From: Mycolicibacterium austroafricanum
Lineage (GTDB): Bacteria; Actinomycetota; Actinomycetes; Mycobacteriales; Mycobacteriaceae
Direction of reading: 5' to 3'
Assembly (NCBI RefSeq): GCF_902705885.1
Contig: NZ_CACSIP010000026.1
Span: forward strand, 1-64,000
DNA length: 64,000 nt
Shown here: positions 22,104 to 35,248 of the stretch, in pieces
Position numbering within the stretch: the stretch's first letter is position 1
Layout: every line of letters begins with the position of its first letter
Translations under genes and position numbers: made by a program
The notes under the pieces: generated by a model
Seen by the model: only the letters and a program-made list of their open reading frames with translations
The model's database searches: none
What the model was told of the DNA's origin: nothing

Positions 22104-23746
22104 TCGCCTCAGCGGCGAACAATCTCGCCCGCCTGCTGCCCAACCGCCGCGACTACTCCGACCTTCCCCGATCGTGGCGCCGCGACATCCTGGCCGGCGT
22201 CACCGTCGGCGTGGTCGCGCTCCCCCTGGCTCTTGCGTTCGGCATCAGCTCCGGAGTCGGCGCGGCCGCCGGTCTCATCACCGCTGTCATCGCCGGACTG
22301 GTGGCCGCGGTGTTCGGCGGCTCACACGTACAGGTGTCGGGACCGACGGGCGCGATGGCAGTGGTGCTCGCCCCGATCGTCGTCCTGCACGGGGTCGGCA
22401 GTGTCGCCCTGGTCACCGTGCTCGCTGGGCTGATCGTGCTGGCCGCCGGTGTCACCGGATTGGGGCGCGCTGTGACGTTCATTCCCTGGCCGGTGATCGA
22501 GGGCTTCACCCTCGGGATCGCCGCCATCATCTTCCTGCAGCAGCTGCCCGCGGCCTTCTCCACGACGAGCACGCCCGGCGACCGCACCCTGGTCGCCGCC
22601 TGGCACGTCGTCAGCCATGCCGACTGGGCTCTAGCCTGGAAAAGCCTTGGGGTGGTGGCGTTCATCGCGCTGCTGATGATCGTGCTGCCCCGCCTGCACC
22701 CCAGCATCCCGGAATCGCTGAGCGCCGTCGTCGCCGCCACCGTGCTGGTCGTGGCCCTGGGCATACCGGTCGCCAGCATCGGTGAACTGCCTTCACACCT
22801 TCCCGCGCCGGTACTGCCGCACGCGGACCTCGGCGCACTTCGCGACCTGGTGGGCGCCGCGCTGGCCATCGCGGCGCTGGCCGCGATCGAGTCGCTGCTG
22901 TCCGCGCGGGTAGCAGCGACGATGGCACCCACCGGTCCCTACGATCCCGACCGCGAGCTCGTGGGCCAGGGACTCGCCTCCGTCGCCTCCGGAATGTTCG
23001 GCGGCATGCCCGCTACCGGCGCGATAGCCCGTACCGCGGTCAACGTCAGATCCGGCGCCTGCACCCGCGTCTCGGCGATCGTGCACTCGCTGGTCCTGCT
23101 GGGCGTGGTCTACCTGGCGACAGGGCCGGTGTCGGCAATCCCGCTCTCGGCGCTGGCCGGTGTGCTGATGGTGACCTCGTTCCGGATGATCTCGGCGTCC
23201 ACCGTGCGAAAGATCATGCGTTCCACTCGTTCTGATGCACTGACATTCATCCTGACGGCCGTGATCACGGTGTGCTTCGACCTGATCGAGGCGGTGGAGA
23301 TCGGCGTCGTCGTCGCCGCGTTCTTCGCGCTGCGCAGCGTCGCGCGCCGCAGCAGTGTGTTGCGGGAGGAGCTTCCCGGTCCACACCGGCCGGGTGACGA
23401 GGAGATCGCCCTGCTGCGCCTGGACGGGGCGATGTTCTTTGGTGTCGCCGAGCGGATCTCGACTGCGATCGCGGATGCCGAAGGGCCACGAACCTCGGTG
23501 GTGATCATCCGGATGTCACAGCTGGGCATGCTCGACGCCACCGGCGCGCACACCTTGGCCCAGATCTGCACCGAACTGGAGGGCCGAGGTGTCACCGTCA
23601 TCATCAAGGGCGTGCGCCCAGAGCACAACGCGTTGCTGGCCAACGTCGGCGTCTTCGAATCGCTGCGTCACGAACGCCATCTCGTCGACACCCTCGACGA
23701 GGCCATCGAGCATGCCCGCACCCATGTGAGCCGCCAGCCCCACTGA
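22100..23746 (+). CDS. SulP-family anion transporter with STAS domain
   Basis: A 548-residue transporter. Residues about 1-410 form the SulP membrane domain, with WRRDILAGVTVGVVALPLALAFG at the start, the signature GGSHVQVSGPTGAMAVVLAP, and GMFGGMPATGAIARTAVNVRSG in the core. A C-terminal STAS domain (IALLRLDGAMFFGVAERIS, SQLGMLDATGAHTLAQI) follows. SulP proteins move sulfate, bicarbonate or other anions. ATGA overlap with the arsR gene shows translational coupling. The substrate is not evident; lack of a carbonic anhydrase neighbour neither supports nor excludes bicarbonate. Confidence 0.88.
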   Translation: MIASAANNLARLLPNRRDYSDLPRSWRRDILAGVTVGVVALPLALAFGISSGVGAAAGLITAVIAGLVAAVFGGSHVQVSGPTGAMAVVLAPIVVLHGVGSVALVTVLAGLIVLAAGVTGLGRAVTFIPWPVIEGFTLGIAAIIFLQQLPAAFSTTSTPGDRTLVAAWHVVSHADWALAWKSLGVVAFIALLMIVLPRLHPSIPESLSAVVAATVLVVALGIPVASIGELPSHLPAPVLPHADLGALRDLVGAALAIAALAAIESLLSARVAATMAPTGPYDPDRELVGQGLASVASGMFGGMPATGAIARTAVNVRSGACTRVSAIVHSLVLLGVVYLATGPVSAIPLSALAGVLMVTSFRMISASTVRKIMRSTRSDALTFILTAVITVCFDLIEAVEIGVVVAAFFALRSVARRSSVLREELPGPHRPGDEEIALLRLDGAMFFGVAERISTAIADAEGPRTSVVIIRMSQLGMLDATGAHTLAQICTELEGRGVTVIIKGVRPEHNALLANVGVFESLRHERHLVDTLDEAIEHARTHVSRQPH

Positions 23747-23759
23747 GATCAGCCCGCGT

Positions 23760-24362
23760 TCAGCCGGCAGTCCACGCCGGGTCCCGGCCACTACGCCCGG
23801 CGATGCGGTCGATGGCGGGTGCGTCCTCCGACACGGTGATCGCCGGACCGAACAACCCCTCGGTGCCCGACGGTTCGAACTGCGCGAGGTGAGCCAGACA
23901 CGCCTCGGCGGTGGCAGCGTCGACGTCGTAGGGCTGGCCGGAAGCCCGGGCCACATCCCAGCCGTGGATGACCACCTCCGACAGCGCCACCGCGCCCGCC
24001 ACGTCACCGGGTAGGTCAACGCCCCCCGCCCGGGTCATCCCCGCCCAGGCGTCGGGTTCCCGCCACGCCTTCGCCAGCTCCGCGAGGTTCGCGGGATAGG
24101 CCGAGCGCCAGTCCGGCTCCAGATCACCACCTTCCTCCGGCGGTGCGTCGGTCAACGGACCCAGGTCTTTTCGTGCCGCGGCGGCGAACGCGACGGCGAG
24201 TCCCCCGACATGGGCCACCAGCGCGCGCAACGGCATCTCGGCGCACGGCGTCGGCGCATCGAGTTGGTCGTCCCGGACGTTGTTCAACACCGCGGTGGTG
24301 CGGCGGCATGCCTCGCTGAAATCGATCACGGCATTACGACTCGTGCCCGGCGGGAAACTCAT
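23760..24362 (-). CDS. TIGR03086-type DinB/MDMPI-fold metal-binding protein
   Basis: A 200-residue four-helix protein of the mycothiol-dependent maleylpyruvate isomerase-like group. The metal ligands typical of the fold are visible as His in ALVAHVGGLAVAF and in VVIHGWDVARA. The segment TPCAEMPLRALVAHVGG is characteristic of the TIGR03086 subgroup. Members probably use mycothiol as a cofactor, but few have known reactions. It is convergent with the SulP gene and divergent from the LLM oxidoreductase, with 38 bp between start codons. Confidence 0.8.
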   Translation of the reverse strand: MSFPPGTSRNAVIDFSEACRRTTAVLNNVRDDQLDAPTPCAEMPLRALVAHVGGLAVAFAAAARKDLGPLTDAPPEEGGDLEPDWRSAYPANLAELAKAWREPDAWAGMTRAGGVDLPGDVAGAVALSEVVIHGWDVARASGQPYDVDAATAEACLAHLAQFEPSGTEGLFGPAITVSEDAPAIDRIAGRSGRDPAWTAG

Positions 24363-24400
24363 CGCCGACGTACCGGGGAACGGGACTAACCTCGGGAGGC

Positions 24401-25255
24401 GTGCGCTTCGCCTTCAAGACATCACCACAGAACACCACCTGGTCTGACATGCTCGCGGTCTGGAAGGCCGCCGATGACATCGAGGTCTTCGAATCCGGCT
24501 GGACGTTTGACCACTTCTATCCGATCTTCTCCGATCCGACGGGCCCGTGCCTGGAGGGCTGGGTGACGCTGACTGCGCTGGCCCAGGCCACCAGGAGGCT
24601 GCGGGTCGGGGTGCTCGTCACCGGCATCCACTACCGCCACCCTGCCGTCTTGGCCAACATGGCGTCCACGCTGGACATCGTGTCCGGTGGGCGTCTCGAC
24701 CTGGGCATCGGCGCAGGCTGGAACGAGGAGGAGTCCGGGGCCTACGGCATCGAGCTCGGCAGCATCAAGGAGCGGTTCGACCGATTCGAGGAAGCCTGCC
24801 AGGTACTGAAGGGACTGCTGTCCCAGGAGACGACCACGTTCGACGGGACGTTCTACCAACTCACCGACGCCCGCAACGAACCCAAGGGGCCGCAGCGGCC
24901 ACACCCCCCGATCTGCATCGGAGGCAGCGGCGAGAAGCGCACCCTGAGGATCACCGCGCAGTACGCCGATCACTGGAATTTCGTCGGCGGCACTCCCGAG
25001 GAGTTCGCCCGCAAGCGCGACGTGCTCGCCGCGCACTGTGCCGATGTCGGCCGGGACCCCAAGGAGATCACCCTGTCGGCGCATATCCGGCTGGGTGAGG
25101 ACCACAATTTCCGCAAGGTGATCGAAGACGCGATCGCGCTGGGAGCCCAAGGTCTGGATCTGGCGATCATCTACCTGCCGCCGCCGCACGACCCCCGTGT
25201 ACTGGAGCCGTTGGCCGACGCGATCTCCGCGTCCGGCTTGCTCAGCAAAGATTAG
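24401..25255 (+). CDS. F420-dependent luciferase-like (LLM) oxidoreductase
   Basis: A 284-residue TIM-barrel protein of the luciferase-like family, which in mycobacteria usually uses F420 rather than FMN. Characteristic pieces are RLRVGVLVTGIHYRHPAVLA, LDIVSGGRLDLGIGAGWNEEE, ERFDRFEEACQVLKGLL and PICIGGSGEKRTLRI. GTG 24401 is the start. It resembles the TIGR03560 subgroup of putative F420 enzymes. Substrate is unknown. It is divergent from the TIGR03086-type gene and may share its promoter region. Confidence 0.85.
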   Translation: MRFAFKTSPQNTTWSDMLAVWKAADDIEVFESGWTFDHFYPIFSDPTGPCLEGWVTLTALAQATRRLRVGVLVTGIHYRHPAVLANMASTLDIVSGGRLDLGIGAGWNEEESGAYGIELGSIKERFDRFEEACQVLKGLLSQETTTFDGTFYQLTDARNEPKGPQRPHPPICIGGSGEKRTLRITAQYADHWNFVGGTPEEFARKRDVLAAHCADVGRDPKEITLSAHIRLGEDHNFRKVIEDAIALGAQGLDLAIIYLPPPHDPRVLEPLADAISASGLLSKD

Positions 25256-25337
25256 CCGTGGTCACGAAGCGATAACGGTTAAGCAAACCTGAGATCACGC
25301 GCCCGAGGTGACGCCTGATCGCTGGGCCGACAGTTCG

Positions 25338-25478
25338 CTAGGCGCCGTAGCGGAGGAGTTCGTCAGCGGTGACCAACCGTTCGGCCTTCTCGGGGAATCC
25401 GCGGCTCTTGACCGGGTGACGAAACAATGACCAGGCGATTCGCCCCACTCGGTACCGGGAAATCGGGTTGATATACAC
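25338..25478 (-). CDS. Small conserved protein, 46 aa (Rv3857c-like)
   Basis: A 46-residue frame starting at GTG 25478 with a strong ribosome site (AGGAGA, 6 bp upstream). The sequence begins MYINPISRYRVGRIAWSLF and ends with a charged helix (EKAERLVTADELLRYG). It is basic in the first half with one amphipathic segment and no true membrane helix. M. tuberculosis has a small gene, Rv3857c, at this place between Rv3856c and gltD, and this is probably its counterpart. Function is unknown. The gene is too short for most length cut-offs. Confidence 0.65.
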   Translation of the reverse strand: MYINPISRYRVGRIAWSLFRHPVKSRGFPEKAERLVTADELLRYGA

Positions 25479-25700
25479 GGTGATTCTCCTGCGGTGTTCC
25501 AATAGCTGGACCGGGGAGCCACCTTACCGCAGCGCCCTCACCGAGTCATTAGATACCCACCCTCTGGCAAACTGCCGGAGGCACGCCGATCAAAGATCGG
25601 ATGTTTTTGGAGTGACTGAAGTGACGGATGTGACTCGACCGAGACTATGAGATTGCACACAGGGTTGCGGAACCGCCGCCGTCGCGACCCTCAGCACAAT

Positions 25701-25769
25701 CTCGGCAAGCGCTCATCTCGGCAAGCGCTCATCGCTGCCATCTGCTCTTCGCGCAAGCGCTCATCGCTG
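25701..25769 (+). repeat. Tandem and spaced repeats at the gltD 3' end
   Basis: CTCGGCAAGCGCTCAT occurs twice in direct tandem (25701-25716, 25717-25732). An 18-bp core, GCAAGCGCTCATCGCTGC, recurs at 25721-25738 and 25752-25769. The last copy carries the gltD stop codon and final codons, so the earlier copies look like duplicated gltD tail. The 222 bp between the small gene at 25478 and this tract hold no recognisable gene. Confidence 0.8.
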
Positions 25770-27219
25770 CGGCGCCGCCGTGGGCTCGATCGGTGCCGGC
25801 AGCGCGGTCCGGCCCATCAGGTACTTGTCCACTGCCGACGCAGCGGCCCGCCCTTCGGCGATCGCCCACACGATCAGCGACTGGCCGCGCCCCATATCGC
25901 CGGCGACGTACACCCCGGGCACCGACGTCGCGAAATCGTCGTCGCGTGACACGTTGCCGCGTTCGGTCATCTCGACGCTCAGGTCGGTGAGCAGACCTTC
26001 CCGCTCCGGGCCGGTGAAACCCATAGCCAGCAGCACCAGGTCGGCGGGCAACTCGAAGTCGGTGCCGTCGATCTTCTCGAACTTGCCGGCCTTCATCTCG
26101 ACCTCGTGGCCACGCAACGCGGTCACGTGCCCGTCCTCGCCGAGGAACTCCTCGGTGTTGACCGAGTAGACCCGCTCGCCGCCCTCCTCGTGCGCGGAGG
26201 AGACCCGGAACATCAGCGGATACGTCGGCCACGGCGTCGAATCGGCCCGCGTCTCCGGCGGCCGCGGCATGATCTCGAACTGGTGCACACTGGCCGCGCC
26301 CTGCCGGTGCGCGGTGCCCAGGCAGTCCGCTCCGGTGTCACCACCGCCGATGATGATGACGTGCTTGCCGTGGGCCGTGATCGGCGGCTGACCGTCGTCG
26401 TCGACGACCGGATCACCCAGCTGCACGCGGTTGGCCCAGGGCAGGTACTCCATCGCCTGGTGGATACCGTCGAGCTCCCGCCCGGGGATCGGCAGGTCGC
26501 GACGCGCGGTCGCGCCACCGGCGAGCACCACCGCGTCGAAGTCCTTGCGCAGCTGTGCCGCCGTGACGTCGACGCCGACGTTCACCCCGGTGCGGAACTC
26601 GGTGCCTTCGGCACGCATCTGGTCGAGGCGCCGGTCGATGTGGCGCTTCTCCATCTTGAACTCCGGTATGCCGTAGCGCAGCAACCCGCCGATGCGGTCG
26701 TCGCGCTCGAACAGCGTCACCGTGTGCCCCGCCCTGGTCAGCTGCTGAGCCGCCGCCAGGCCGGCGGGACCGGAGCCGACGACGGCGACGGTCTTGCCGG
26801 TCAGCCGGTCGGGGGGCAGCGGGACCACCCAGCCCTGTTCGAAGGCGTTGTCGATGATCTCGACCTCGACCTGCTTGATGGTCACCGGATCCTGGTTGAT
26901 GCCCAGCACACACGAGCCCTCGCACGGGGCCGGGCACAGCCGCCCGGTGAACTCCGGGAAGTTGTTGGTCGCGTGCAACCGCTCGATGGCGTCGTGCCAG
27001 CGCCCGGTCCGCACTAGGTCGTTCCACTCCGGGATGAGGTTTCCGAGCGGGCAACCCTGATGGCAGAACGGGATGCCGCAGTCCATGCAGCGGCTCGCCT
27101 GCTCCTTGAGCACGTCATGGGAGAAGTCCTGATAGACCTCGTTCCAGTCGCGCAGGCGCAGGTCGACCGGCCGCCGGGGCGGGGTCTCGCGATGAGTGAC
27201 CTTGAGGAAGCCGCGGGGA

Positions 27220-27227
<8 letters not shown>
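25761..27227 (-). CDS. gltD: Glutamate synthase small subunit GltD
   Basis: A 488-residue NADPH-oxidising subunit that passes electrons to GltB. N-terminal Cys clusters for two 4Fe-4S centres are seen (CMDCGIPFCHQGCPLGN and CPAPCEGSCVLGIN). They are followed by an FAD site (VAVVGSGPAGLAAAQQL) and an NADPH site (VIIIGGGDTGADCLGTA). GTG 27227 (protein start VPDPRGFLKVTHRE) overlaps the gltB stop by 8 bp, so it is translated with gltB. The C-terminal coding end lies in a duplicated repeat. Rv3858c ortholog. Confidence 0.95.
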
Positions 27228-31845
<4,618 letters not shown>

Positions 31846-32488
31846 TCCCACCTACCTTTTTCCTTGCACACGCCGCAGCGGAGCTGAACGGAGCGGCAAC
31901 CGTCGACGAGAGCGTTAGCCGGCCTGGCGGTGGAGGTGCCTTCGTGCAGCACTGAACGACGGCCCTTTTCCCACTCGCCACAAGTGATCAAAACGATATG
32001 ACAAAGGGCACCTGACATGCCAACTTAGTCGACCCTAACCAGATTCGCCGAGCGCCGGGAACGCGGATGCCACCCCGGCGCCGATCGCAGACGAATGCGG
32101 TTGTCACGGTAGTTGTTTCGCCATCCTGGCGATCCACGAACGACGATGAGGGATAGATCACACCCTGTGAACGACTTGGAATTTTATTTGCTGTGGAATG
32201 AATTTTCATTCCTGTAGTGCGGTGACAATCCCACGCGGTATTTGCACAAAAGCTTAGTCGGATTCTTAGAATAGGCAAGGGTCGGACTCGCCCGGCCCGG
32301 GCCGTAGCAGCGCCGGGCCGACACCTTGGCGCAGCCATGTAATCCGCTGTCTGACAGCGGGTCTGCCGGTAGTCCCGGAAACCGGCGCGGCCCGGCGGGG
32401 GGCTTCGCCGAAGAACCCGGCCGGCCGCCACGCCCGTAGGTACCCGCCAGGGGTATGCCTCGGCGAGCGGCTACGTCAGGCTGCGGTG
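31846..32488. other. 643-bp gene-free region upstream of gltB with palindromes
   Basis: No credible gene is seen. The gltB-proximal 350 bp are unusually AT-rich for this genome. GGAATGAATTTTCATTCC (32195-32212) is an 18-bp perfect palindrome. TCACACCCTGTGA (32158-32170) is a shorter one. CCGCTGTCTGACAGCGG (32344-32360) has 8-bp arms round one base. Further on, toward the thioesterase gene, the sequence is GC-rich with overlapping hairpins. The region probably holds the gltB promoter and binding sites; which regulators act is not known. Confidence 0.6.
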
Positions 32489-33289
32489 ATGCCCTACCCG
32501 CTGGACACGCCGCTGGGTCGCTTCGGCATCGAGACATTGCAGGAGAGCCCGCAGCGCTGCGCCGCGTCCATTCCGGCGGGCGGGATGCTCAACCCCGTCA
32601 CCGGCGCGCCGACCATCGCTCCGCTGGCAATGCTGGTGGACCACGTCGGCGGGTTGATCAACCACCACCGCCGGGGGAACCGCGAGTGGACGGTGTCCAG
32701 TGAGCTGGCCCTGGAACTGTCAACGGGTGCCGCCGAGGTGATCGCGTCGCACCCGGGCGTGCCGGTGGTCGGTGTGTCCCGGCCGATGGGCCGCAAGGGC
32801 AACGCCGCCCTGGGGTTGTGCGAGCTGAGCGTCGACGCGGACGTGGTCGCTACAGCGACGGTGCGCTCGTTCTACATCACCGCGCCCGACGGCCTGACCG
32901 CCTGGCCCGACGGACCCTCAGGCTCGCTCCCCGGCTCCACGCTGGCCGAGTTGATGGCCGTGCACGTCGGTGAAACCGGCGGCGCAGCAACGGTGTTGGT
33001 GCAACGTGCCGACCCGGCGCTGAACAACAGCGTCGGCGTCGTGCACGGCGGGGTGGCCTCGATGGGGCTCGAACTGGTCGGGTCGGCTGCCCTCGATGGA
33101 AGCAGCGACACCGGCTTTCGCACGGCATCGTTGCGGGTGAATTTCCTGCGTCCGTTCCACGGCGGCGGCGAGGCGCATTACCTCGCCAAGCCGCTGCACG
33201 TCGGTCGCAGCAGCGGCGTGGCGGAGACACAGGCAGTCGGCCGGGATGGCAGGGTCGCCATCCTCGCCCGACTGACTGCTTATCGCTGA
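32489..33289 (+). CDS. Double-hotdog PaaI-type acyl-CoA thioesterase
   Basis: A 266-residue protein with two hotdog domains. The second carries the PaaI motif NNSVGVVHGGVASMGLELVG, where the GVVHGG turn and following acid form the catalytic site. The first (MLVDHVGGLINHHR, WTVSSELALELS) is degenerate at that place. Such enzymes hydrolyse acyl-CoA thioesters in the cytosol; chain length is not evident. ATG 32489 follows a GTG at 32486 that could also start it. It converges on dps with 10 bp between the stop codons. Confidence 0.83.
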   Translation: MPYPLDTPLGRFGIETLQESPQRCAASIPAGGMLNPVTGAPTIAPLAMLVDHVGGLINHHRRGNREWTVSSELALELSTGAAEVIASHPGVPVVGVSRPMGRKGNAALGLCELSVDADVVATATVRSFYITAPDGLTAWPDGPSGSLPGSTLAELMAVHVGETGGAATVLVQRADPALNNSVGVVHGGVASMGLELVGSAALDGSSDTGFRTASLRVNFLRPFHGGGEAHYLAKPLHVGRSSGVAETQAVGRDGRVAILARLTAYR

Positions 33290-33299
33290 ACCGTCTGTG

Positions 33300-33842
33300 C
33301 TACTTCTTGGCCTTGCTGGCCGCCGACTTCTCGGTGGTGGCGCCCTCGGTCACGAGCTGACCGCCCGAGTTCTCCAGGTGCGCGCGCACGAACCACTGGA
33401 ACTTCTCCAGCTCGCCGGCGTGGCCGATCAGCATGTCCTCGGACACCGGGTCCAGATCGCCGAGGCGTTCGATGCTCTTGCGGGTGTCCTCGATCACGCC
33501 GTTGTACACCAGGTTCAGCGCCGCCAGGTGGGCCTGCACGGTGTCGCGGTTGACCGAGTAGTCGTCCCAGGTGCGGTCGTCGATGATGGCGCCCGGGGTG
33601 CCCAACGGCGACTTGCCGAGTGCGGCGATGCGCTCGGCGGCCTCGTCGGCGTACCCGCGGACCAGTTCGACCTGGGGGTCGATCATCTCGTGCACACCGA
33701 TGAAGTTCGGGCCCACGACGTTCCAGTGCACGTGCTTGAGCGTCAAGTGCAGGTCGTTGTAACGGCTGAGCGCCTTCTGCAGCAGCTCGGCTACTTCGGC
33801 GCCTTCCTTGTCGGACATTCCCGGCACGGTGAATGAAGTCAT
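33300..33842 (-). CDS. dps: Dps DNA-protecting ferritin-like protein
   Basis: A 180-residue Dps. Its sequence follows M. smegmatis Dps1 closely as I recall it (MTSFTVPGMSDKEGA, NDLHLTLKHVHWNVVGP). The inter-subunit ferroxidase residues are present: His in LKHVHWNV and the ExxxD of HEMIDPQVELVRGYADE. A Lys-rich C-terminal tail (TTEKSAASKAKK) is the part that binds DNA in the M. smegmatis protein. AAGGAG precedes ATG 33842. A SigF-like promoter lies upstream, which fits induction on starvation and stress. The dodecamer stores iron and shields the chromosome. Confidence 0.93.
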   Translation of the reverse strand: MTSFTVPGMSDKEGAEVAELLQKALSRYNDLHLTLKHVHWNVVGPNFIGVHEMIDPQVELVRGYADEAAERIAALGKSPLGTPGAIIDDRTWDDYSVNRDTVQAHLAALNLVYNGVIEDTRKSIERLGDLDPVSEDMLIGHAGELEKFQWFVRAHLENSGGQLVTEGATTEKSAASKAKK

Positions 33843-33874
33843 TGATAGCTCCTTCGCTTGTCTCCGCCCAGGTG

Positions 33875-33899
33875 TACCCGGGCGCACGGCGCGATAACC
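33875..33899 (-). promoter_or_regulatory. SigF-type promoter of dps
   Basis: Reading on the minus strand, GGTTA (complement of 33895-33899), a 15-bp spacer and GGGTA (complement of 33875-33879) match the mycobacterial SigF consensus GGTTT-N15-17-GGGTA with one mismatch. The -10 ends 32 bp before the dps start codon. SigF/SigH control of Dps has been reported in M. smegmatis. Confidence 0.7.
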
Positions 33900-33913
33900 A
33901 CTTCAAGATCACG

Positions 33914-34822
33914 TCACATTTCGGCAAGGTTCGGGATCGGCGCCCTCGGCCCGAATCGCGGGTTGACCGCCAGCCCGCTGGCTTCGAGCAGCCGCACCGC
34001 CCGGTGCCGATGCGGGCGCACCGGCTCGAGCAGTTGCACCATCGCCGGGTCGTCGATCGGGTGTCCCAGCAGGCTCCAGCCCACCATCTTCGCCAGGTGG
34101 TAGTCACCGACCGACAGCGCATCGGCGTCGCCGAACGCCCGCTGCGCCGTCTCGGCGGCCGTCCACTCGCCCACCCCCGGCAACGACATCATCGCGGCGC
34201 GCGCCGAGTCGGACGGGCGGGTGACCAGCCGCTCCAGCGCGTCCGCACGTTGGGCGCAGCCCACCATGGTGCGGGCGCGCGCCGGATCGACGTTGGCGAG
34301 GTGGAACTCCCACGACGGGATGCGCCGCCACGCGTCCGCCGACGGTGGCACGCGTAGATGCTCGGGCGCCGGACCGGGAGCCGGCGCGCCGTACCGGGTC
34401 ACCAGCCTGCGCCATGCCCTACGGGCATCGGCGCCGTGGACCCGCTGTTCGAGCACCGCGGGCATCAGCGCCTCGAGGACCCGACCGGTGCGGCCCAGCC
34501 GCAGGTGCGGGACGCGGCGCCACGCCGCGGCGAGCGTCGGGTCGGCAGGGTCGAAACCAGTCGTGTGATCGTCGGCGCCCAGCAGCGCGGGCAGGGTCTC
34601 GAGGAACTCGCCCGCACCCGGGCCCCAGGTCTCACAGTCGACGGTGTCGGGTGCTGCGCGGCAGATGCGCGCGGTGACGGGCCCGCTGCGCATCAGGCTG
34701 GTGCGCCAGATGGCACCGTCGACGGCGTCGTGGTGGCACGGGTCTCCCCTGCCCCGACGTAACGGGGCCAGCGTCAGGCCCGGACTGGCGAGTCCAGCAA
34801 AAACCACGCTGGCCGAGGGCAC
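33914..34822 (-). CDS. HhH-GPD DNA glycosylase, AlkA-like (Rv0142-like)
   Basis: A 302-residue protein of the 3-methyladenine glycosylase II superfamily. The helix-hairpin-helix MMSLPGVGEWTAAETAQRAF is followed by the catalytic Asp in ADALSVGDYHLAK, the expected distance downstream. The N-terminal third lacks strong motifs. It would excise alkylated bases from DNA. Length and the adjacent DUF427 gene match the Rv0140-Rv0142 region of M. tuberculosis. ATG 34822 is used; RGRGDPCHHDAVDG near the N-terminus varies in the family, so a later start cannot be excluded. Confidence 0.82.
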   Translation of the reverse strand: MPSASVVFAGLASPGLTLAPLRRGRGDPCHHDAVDGAIWRTSLMRSGPVTARICRAAPDTVDCETWGPGAGEFLETLPALLGADDHTTGFDPADPTLAAAWRRVPHLRLGRTGRVLEALMPAVLEQRVHGADARRAWRRLVTRYGAPAPGPAPEHLRVPPSADAWRRIPSWEFHLANVDPARARTMVGCAQRADALERLVTRPSDSARAAMMSLPGVGEWTAAETAQRAFGDADALSVGDYHLAKMVGWSLLGHPIDDPAMVQLLEPVRPHRHRAVRLLEASGLAVNPRFGPRAPIPNLAEM

Positions 34823-34831
34823 GTCGCCAGC

Positions 34832-35206
34832 CTAGGCCTCGACGGTGACGTCGGCCTTGTCCGGGTAGAACGCGACATGACCCGCGATCGGCGCGACCGC
34901 GGCGAAAGGTTCCCGGTAGGTCCAGACCGCGTCCTCGACGGTCCGGCCGCCCTCGGTACGCAGGTGGTAGTAACCGGCGTCGCCCTTGAACGGGCAGTAC
35001 GTGCCGGTATCGCTCGGGACCAGTTCTGCGACCACATCAGCGAGCGGGATGTAGTACACGGCCGGATAGTTCGCCTCCTGCAGGGTCAGGGCGGCGTCCG
35101 TCGTCGCGACGAGGGCTCCACCGGCGCGCACAGTGACGCGGCCGCGGGTCGGTTCGATCGTGATGGGATGGGCCTGCGACGGCTCCAGTACTGGTCGGTC
35201 GGTCAT
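34832..35206 (-). CDS. DUF427 protein (Rv0140-like)
   Basis: A 124-residue single-domain protein of the DUF427 family. Family-typical pieces are GALVATTDAALTLQEANYPAV, YYIPLADVVAEL, TGTYCPFKGDAGYYHL and IAGHVAFYPDKADV. The beta-rich fold has no known activity; the conserved Cys-Pro-Phe-Lys-Gly loop may be functional. It precedes the glycosylase gene by 9 bp and is likely in the same transcript. It is divergent from the SRPBCC gene. Confidence 0.85.
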   Translation of the reverse strand: MTDRPVLEPSQAHPITIEPTRGRVTVRAGGALVATTDAALTLQEANYPAVYYIPLADVVAELVPSDTGTYCPFKGDAGYYHLRTEGGRTVEDAVWTYREPFAAVAPIAGHVAFYPDKADVTVEA

Positions 35207-35248
35207 GTTCCCATTCAACGCCGCGCCCGGGCCGATACCATCCCCGCC

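Noticed and set aside
32103..32119. GTCAC-N7-GTTTC as a GlnR site upstream of gltB
   Set aside because: The GlnR pattern uses a 6-bp gap between GnnAC half-sites; here it is 7 and the second half fits poorly.
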